Source: Robiginitomaculum sp. (GTDB lineage Bacteria; Pseudomonadota; Alphaproteobacteria; Caulobacterales; Maricaulaceae). Taken from it: DNA of 7,351 nucleotides. The notes under the pieces are model-generated. The model did no database searches. It saw nothing but the letters and a program-made list of their open reading frames with translations, and was not told the origin of the DNA. Location: positions 144,433 to 151,783 of the forward strand of contig NVWT02000001.1 of assembly GCA_002733735.2 (NCBI GenBank), read 5' to 3'. Below, one piece after another: positions 4,701 through 7,351 of this stretch (within the stretch, counting starts at the first letter, position 1; the number at the start of each line of letters is the position of its first letter). A program made the position numbers and the translations under genes.

Positions 4701-7184
4701 TTTGTCATTACTTGGGAGGATAATAGTCGAATCCAGGGCGATACCGATGGCTTTGCCATCCGCGCCCAGCGTTATGATGCAAATGGTCTGGAGCAAGGGG
4801 TAGAGCTTCTGGTCAATACCAGTACAGACGGTAATCAGCGTGATCCGCGCATTGCTGGCCTTGGTGATGGTGGTTTTGTCATTACCTGGGAGGATGGTAA
4901 TGAAGCCCTGGACGATAACAGCGGCTTTGCCATCCGCGCCCAGCGCTATGATGCCAATGGCGTAAGACAAGGGACTGAGTTTCTGGTCAATACCAGTACA
5001 GACAGTAATCAGGTTGATCCGAGCATTGCCGGGCTTGGCAATGGTGGCTTTGTCATTACCTGGGAAGATTTGAGTGAACTCGAGGGCGATACTGATAGTT
5101 TTGCCGTTCGTGGCCAGCGCTATGATGCAAATGGCCTGGCGCAAGGGCATGAGTTTCTGGTTAATACCACTACTGCAGGTGCTCAGGTTGATCCGAGTAT
5201 TACCGGTCTTGGTAATGGTAGCTTTGTCATTACCTGGATGGATAATAGTGCAATCGTCGGTGATACCGATGGCTCTGCTATCCGTGCAGCTATTTTTAAT
5301 GCCTCGTCTAGTGGTGCACCCGAGATCGACATTGCTGGCAATGGGGTTTCAATCACTGATGGCGACACGACACCGGCGGTTGCCGATGATACGGACTTTG
5401 GTGCTGTTGGGCTGCTTGGTGGTAGCAATGCCAACACATTTACCATTACCAATTCCGGCACCGCAGTGCTGAATATTACCGGCATTAGCATTACCGGTGC
5501 CAATGCCGCTGATTTTGCACTAACCACTGATGCTGCCAACAGTATTACCTCCGGCGGCGTCTCCCCATTTACCATCACCTTTAATGCCAGTGCAGTTGGC
5601 GCACGAACAGCCAATGTCAGCATTACCAGTGATGACGCCGATGAAAACCCGTATACATTTGATATCGCCGGCACTGGTGTTGGCGCACCCGAGATCAACA
5701 TTGCTGGTAATGGCGTGTCCATTGCCGATGGCGATATCACACCGTCGGTTGCGGATGGTACGGATTTTGGCAATGTCGACCTTGCTGACGGCAATAATGC
5801 TAATACATTTATCATCAATAATTCCGGTACAGCGACACTGAACCTTACCGGCACCCCACGGGTTAGCATTACCGGTGCCAATGCCGCTGATTTTACACTA
5901 ACCACTGATGCCGCCACTAGTGTGGCCTTAGGCGGTGGAACCGCCAATTTTACCATCACGTTTGATGCCAGTGCGATTGGTGTCCGAACAGCCAATGTCA
6001 GCATTGCCAATGATGACGCCAACGAAAACCCGTATAACTTTAACATTAGAGGCATTGGCGAAACGGTTGCGCCAGTATTGTTCTCGTCCGTGCTGCCTTC
6101 GGCTCGTTCCGGGTTTATCGGCGGGCCAGCGATTACTGTGTTTGCTTCGGTGATTAATGCAACGACAAGTACAGCGCGTAATTGCCGGGTGGTCATTCCC
6201 GGCGCGGCACCAGTGACGTTAAGTTATCAACCAACCGACGCCGCCAATGCCCCGGTTGGCGCCCCAGATCAGGTCTTTGACATTCCTGGCAATGAAATCC
6301 GTTCCTTTGTACTGGCCTTTACCCCAACCAGCGTCAGCACCGGTGAAGACGTCTTCCCTGACTTTATGTGCGACAATGCCAATGTCGGCGCCATCCCCGG
6401 TGTCAACACAGCGTTTCTCTCGGTCGACACGGTGGCGGGCCCAGATATTCTGTCGATTAGTGCTACGCCATCGGCCAATGGTATTATTGAGATACCTGCA
6501 AGCGGGGCGAGCTTCATGACTGTTTCTGTGATTAATATTGGTGCCGGTGATACTGAGGGCTCCGATGATGCCACCATCACCACATCCGTAGACACCGGTG
6601 CCACTGCCCTACCCTTATTACTACAGATATGCGAGACAGACGAGCTTAGTAACTGTATCACACCGCTGTCCACCAGCATCACCGATACCATTGGCTCGGT
6701 TCCCAGCTTCTTTGCTGTTTTCGTCACCGATCAATCGGCCGGTGGGATACCGCTTGATCCAGCCAATGCCCGTGTGTTTTTACGCTTTACGGACGAAGAC
6801 GGCACGGTTCGTTCGGTGACTAGCGCCGCAGTTACCGCCACTGCCCCAGCTGATGCTCCCATGGCCAGTGCTGGCGAGCTGCCATTGGGTCGTTGGGCGG
6901 TTACTGTTCGCACTGTCACCAGCCCGTTCCAACAACAAATTCCGGGGGTTTTATACGTCACTGCCGATGGCGCGGCCGAGTTAAACTATGGCGAAACAAT
7001 CCTGCCATTCACCATAGCACCCCCCACCGATCCCGGTAACTTCCTAACCCAAACTGAAAACACCATTATCGTCGGCGTTTTCGAGCCAAACCGCTCCATC
7101 GCCCTAATCGCCACTAACCCCCAAACCCATCTGGAAATATGGGGCGTGCAAGACACCCGTATTGACGGCATGGCGGCGCAATAG
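1581..7184 (+). CDS. Exported giant repeat protein: 21 beta-repeats, two choice-of-anchor D domains, unassigned C-terminus
   Basis: 1867 residues. Residues 1-56 look like an extended signal peptide: a basic stretch (KRR at 28-30), a hydrophobic core at 36-50, and a probable signal peptidase I site after A-Y-A (54-56). The mature chain starts directly in the repeats. Residues 58-1247 are 21 tandem units, usually 58 long, with pattern E-F-L-V-N-T, then P-S-I-A-G-L-x-N-G-G-F-V-I-T-W, an acidic loop rich in D/S/G, then A-I-R-A-Q-R-Y-D-A-N-G-V-A-Q-G; the Trp is present in all 21. Residues about 1245-1367 and 1368-1493 are two copies of a domain recognisable as choice-of-anchor D (ASPM/SPD-2/hydin-like Ig fold). 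Residues 1494-1867 match nothing I recognise and hold all the cysteines of the mature protein (1535, 1597, 1684, 1692). No lipobox, LPXTG, PEP-CTERM or autotransporter barrel is visible. The role is unknown; a cell-surface or secreted binding protein is my inference. Its own ribosome binding site and the flanking direct repeats suggest an independent accessory gene. Confidence 0.93.
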   Translation: MGILVQRQLGALAQGIDPRLNTKPQQSKRRLMTHTLVLAVFALMLSIAWLTPKAYATEFLVNTTTARGQADPSVAELSNGSFIIIWEDDSQEGDDTNSSEIRARRYDVSGLGIGDDFVVNTTFIGRQSAPSITGLSNGGFAITWQDDSPGEDDPSSSAIRARHYNVDGNAQGDDFGVNTTTQNAQRAPRIAGLDNGGFVITWQDDSATGLDNESSAIRAQRYDANGVTQGVEFLVNSTIEGGQRAPSIAGLDNGGFVIAWQDDSLKGADTSSSAIRARRYDANGVAQDIDFQVNTTTTNSQRDASIASLDNGGFVIAWQDDSAAGVDTSSSAIRARRYDANGVDQGGDFEVNTTITGGQRTPRIAGLDNGGFAITWQDDSATGLDNDSSAIRARQYNANGVAQGIDFEVNTITASSQDEPDIASLSNGNFVITWRDFSRSSPDINSFAIRADIFQDANDAAPEGEFLVNTTTTDHQRDPSIAELVGGGFVITWEDDNQAIRAQRYAANGVAQGNEFLVNTTAANILTPSFIPSIAGLENGGFVITWGDLSTIRAQRYNANGMAQGAEFVISTTAFSPATPSITGLSNGGFVITWEDHTADIRAQRYNSDGVAQGGEFLVNSITEDIQNRPSIAGLGNGGFVITWTDDSQTGDDTDSFAVRAQRYDANGVRQGTEFLVNTTTARFQHEPSIAGLDNGGFVITWTDNSDTSNAVRARRYNANGVAQGGDFLVNTTVPNDQDEPSVAGLGNGGFVITWQDFSRSGGDDSSHAVRAQRYDANGVAQGGEFLVNTTTEDFQGEPSIAGLGNSGFVITWADDSQTGGDTSGEAIRAQLYAANGVAPGGEFLVNTSTTGAQEIPSIAELNGGGFVITWADFSGTGADHDSFAVRAQRYNANGVSQGNEFLVNTAIGGDQTASRVAGLGNGGFVITWQDGSLKADDGDSFAVRAQRYDANGVEQGAEFLVNTIKRSFQGDPSIASLGNGGFVITWEDDSLSDDDASFNAVRAQRYDANGVAQGIEFLVNTATTNTQRDPSVAGLGGGGFVITWEDNSRIQGDTDGFAIRAQRYDANGLEQGVELLVNTSTDGNQRDPRIAGLGDGGFVITWEDGNEALDDNSGFAIRAQRYDANGVRQGTEFLVNTSTDSNQVDPSIAGLGNGGFVITWEDLSELEGDTDSFAVRGQRYDANGLAQGHEFLVNTTTAGAQVDPSITGLGNGSFVITWMDNSAIVGDTDGSAIRAAIFNASSSGAPEIDIAGNGVSITDGDTTPAVADDTDFGAVGLLGGSNANTFTITNSGTAVLNITGISITGANAADFALTTDAANSITSGGVSPFTITFNASAVGARTANVSITSDDADENPYTFDIAGTGVGAPEINIAGNGVSIADGDITPSVADGTDFGNVDLADGNNANTFIINNSGTATLNLTGTPRVSITGANAADFTLTTDAATSVALGGGTANFTITFDASAIGVRTANVSIANDDANENPYNFNIRGIGETVAPVLFSSVLPSARSGFIGGPAITVFASVINATTSTARNCRVVIPGAAPVTLSYQPTDAANAPVGAPDQVFDIPGNEIRSFVLAFTPTSVSTGEDVFPDFMCDNANVGAIPGVNTAFLSVDTVAGPDILSISATPSANGIIEIPASGASFMTVSVINIGAGDTEGSDDATITTSVDTGATALPLLLQICETDELSNCITPLSTSITDTIGSVPSFFAVFVTDQSAGGIPLDPANARVFLRFTDEDGTVRSVTSAAVTATAPADAPMASAGELPLGRWAVTVRTVTSPFQQQIPGVLYVTADGAAELNYGETILPFTIAPPTDPGNFLTQTENTIIVGVFEPNRSIALIATNPQTHLEIWGVQDTRIDGMAAQ
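1752..2972 (+). repeat. Repeat module 1: units 1-7
   Basis: Units start at 1752, 1926, 2100, 2274, 2448, 2622 and 2796; six are 58 residues (174 bases) and the seventh is 59. Unit 1 carries the A-E-L variant (E76). Unit 7 ends irregularly (IRADIFQDANDAAPEG), with I453 replacing the usual R and P462 replacing the usual Q. Most units here begin D-F rather than E-F and use Q-D-D-S after the Trp. Every unit has a full-length acidic loop. Confidence 0.88.
2973..4106 (+). repeat. Repeat module 2: units 8-14, with shortened loops
   Basis: Units start at 2973, 3123, 3279, 3426, 3600, 3759 and 3933, with lengths 50, 52, 49, 58, 53, 58 and 58 residues. Units 8, 9, 10 and 12 have lost part or all of the acidic loop between the Trp and the I-R-A strand; the flanking strands are kept. 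Unit 8 carries the A-E-L variant (E483). Unit 14 reads IRAQLYAANGVAPGG, with L832 and P840 at the positions that also differ in units 7 and 21. Confidence 0.88.
4107..5321 (+). repeat. Repeat module 3: units 15-21
   Basis: Units start at 4107, 4281, 4455, 4629, 4803, 4977 and 5151 with a regular 174-base period. Unit 15 carries the A-E-L variant (E861). Unit 21 ends IRAAIFNASSSGAP, with I1238 replacing the usual R. Its final GAP overlaps the start of the first anchor D domain, which also begins GAPEI, so the Pro at this unit may belong to the linker. All seven units have full acidic loops, for example GDTDSF and SDDDAS. Confidence 0.88.
5313..6059 (+). repeat. Two tandem choice-of-anchor D domains
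   Basis: The first copy spans 5313-5681 and the second 5682-6059. Both begin GAPEI(D/N)IAGNGVSI and contain NANTF, NSGTA, SITGANAADF, FTITF, RTANVSI and ENPY in the same order, ending near I-x-G-x-G. This is the layout of the hydin-like Ig domain known as choice-of-anchor D, named because in different bacteria it precedes different surface-anchoring signals. The close similarity of the two copies points to internal duplication. Confidence 0.82.
6060..7181 (+). other. Unassigned C-terminal region of the giant protein
   Basis: This encodes residues 1494-1867. The composition (frequent T, S, V, A, with alternating hydrophobic residues) suggests further beta-sandwich domains, probably two, followed by a terminal stretch of about 100 residues starting near GELPLGRWAVTVRTV. 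Four cysteines (1535, 1597, 1684, 1692) are the only ones in the mature protein and could form disulfides outside the cytoplasm. The chain ends QDTRIDGMAAQ without a hydrophobic tail or sorting motif. I do not recognise the family. Confidence 0.5.
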
Positions 7185-7199
7185 GACGGCAAGCTGGCA

Positions 7200-7316
7200 A
7201 ATGGTGCGAAACTGCCTGTTACTCAAATCGTTGATAGCTATTATTTCAAAATCCAAAAAATGGGCGGCGGTCGTTGGGATACCTCAAGTTTAATTCAACT
7301 ATTGCGAAAAGATTGA
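7200..7316 (+). pseudogene. 3' fragment of a second beta-hydroxyacid dehydrogenase gene
   Basis: An in-frame match to the last 38 residues and stop of the dehydrogenase at 546-1406, beginning NGAKLPVT and ending RKD-stop. Thirty-two of 38 residues are identical. The changes relative to the intact copy are K257Q, S264F, E268K, I269M, K281Q and G284R. Five other codons differ silently. It has no start or cofactor domain and begins 16 bases after the stop of the giant gene, so it cannot make an enzyme. The absence of gaps, the intact frame and the silent changes suggest it came from a functional paralogue or a diverged allele rather than by slow decay in place. Confidence 0.85.
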
Positions 7317-7351
7317 CACAGCACCTAAGCGGTCATCGAATTTGCCAATAA
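7200..7351 (+). repeat. Direct repeat, right copy
   Basis: Partner of 1290-1441, running to the last base of the window and probably beyond. It includes the dehydrogenase fragment and the 35-base tail, which differs from the left copy at one base only. Together the two copies bracket the entire giant-protein gene. Confidence 0.93.

Noticed and set aside
1713..5150. A series of long minus-strand and alternate-frame open frames across the repeat array
   Set aside because: They repeat with the same 174-base period as the plus-strand gene and have repetitive, non-protein-like content, so they are shadows of the real frame.
1752..5321. CRISPR array
   Set aside because: The 174-base units are diverged, contiguous and in frame within one coding sequence, with no short identical repeats separated by unique spacers.
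1752..5321. RTX toxin-type calcium nonapeptides
   Set aside because: The G-G-x-G-x-D-x-U-x pattern is absent. The repeats are about 58 residues long with a conserved Trp, which is a different architecture.
5183..6196. A 337-codon open frame on the minus strand opposite the anchor D domains
   Set aside because: It is a mirror of the biased codon use of the repetitive plus-strand gene. The protein is low-complexity (A, V, P, L), has no recognisable domain and lies wholly inside a well-supported CDS.
6060..7184. Autotransporter barrel, PEP-CTERM or LPXTG anchor at the C-terminus of the giant protein
   Set aside because: There is no terminal hydrophobic helix with a basic tail, no sorting motif, and the final residue is Gln rather than the aromatic residue typical of outer-membrane barrels.
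1290..7351. Insertion sequence or composite transposon bounded by the direct repeats
   Set aside because: The repeats encode a dehydrogenase C-terminus, not a transposase. No terminal inverted repeats or recombinase gene is visible, and no tRNA-type attachment site is present.

Overview
The window comes from a bacterium with roughly balanced base composition. The gene types (a penicillin-acylase-family hydrolase, a beta-hydroxyacid dehydrogenase and a Sec-exported giant repeat protein) fit a Gram-negative proteobacterium, but nothing here fixes the taxon.

Layout. (1) Bases 1-498, minus strand: the N-terminal 166 codons of a penicillin amidase-family enzyme that runs off the left edge. (2) Bases 499-545: a 47-base divergent intergenic region carrying a ribosome binding site for each flanking gene. 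(3) Bases 546-1406, plus strand: a complete 286-residue dehydrogenase of the 3-hydroxyisobutyrate dehydrogenase type. (4) Bases 1407-1580: an intergenic stretch whose first 35 bases recur at the right edge. (5) Bases 1581-7184, plus strand: one 1867-residue exported protein filling three quarters of the window. It consists of a long signal peptide, 21 tandem repeats of about 58 residues, two tandem 'choice-of-anchor D' (HYDIN-like) beta domains and an unassigned C-terminal region of about 370 residues. (6) Bases 7200-7351: an in-frame second copy (137 of 152 bases identical, no gaps) of the 3' end of the dehydrogenase gene plus its downstream tail.

Most interesting points. First, the 21 repeats carry a hidden period of seven. 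Only repeats 1, 8 and 15 read A-E-L where all others read (A/T)-(G/S)-L. Only repeats 7, 14 and 21 have a hydrophobic I/L instead of R/H/Q just before the conserved aromatic, and only these have A-P in place of A-Q at the end. The array is therefore best read as three seven-unit modules, which I infer may be three consecutive seven-bladed beta-propellers. Second, the giant gene lies exactly between two copies of the dehydrogenase 3' end. This is the footprint of a segmental duplication or homologous-recombination insertion, and suggests the gene is a mobile or tandemly duplicated unit.

The three genes show no clear functional link. The acylase and dehydrogenase are divergent. The surface protein follows the dehydrogenase after 174 bases with its own ribosome binding site and a weak promoter candidate, so it is probably an independent accessory gene.
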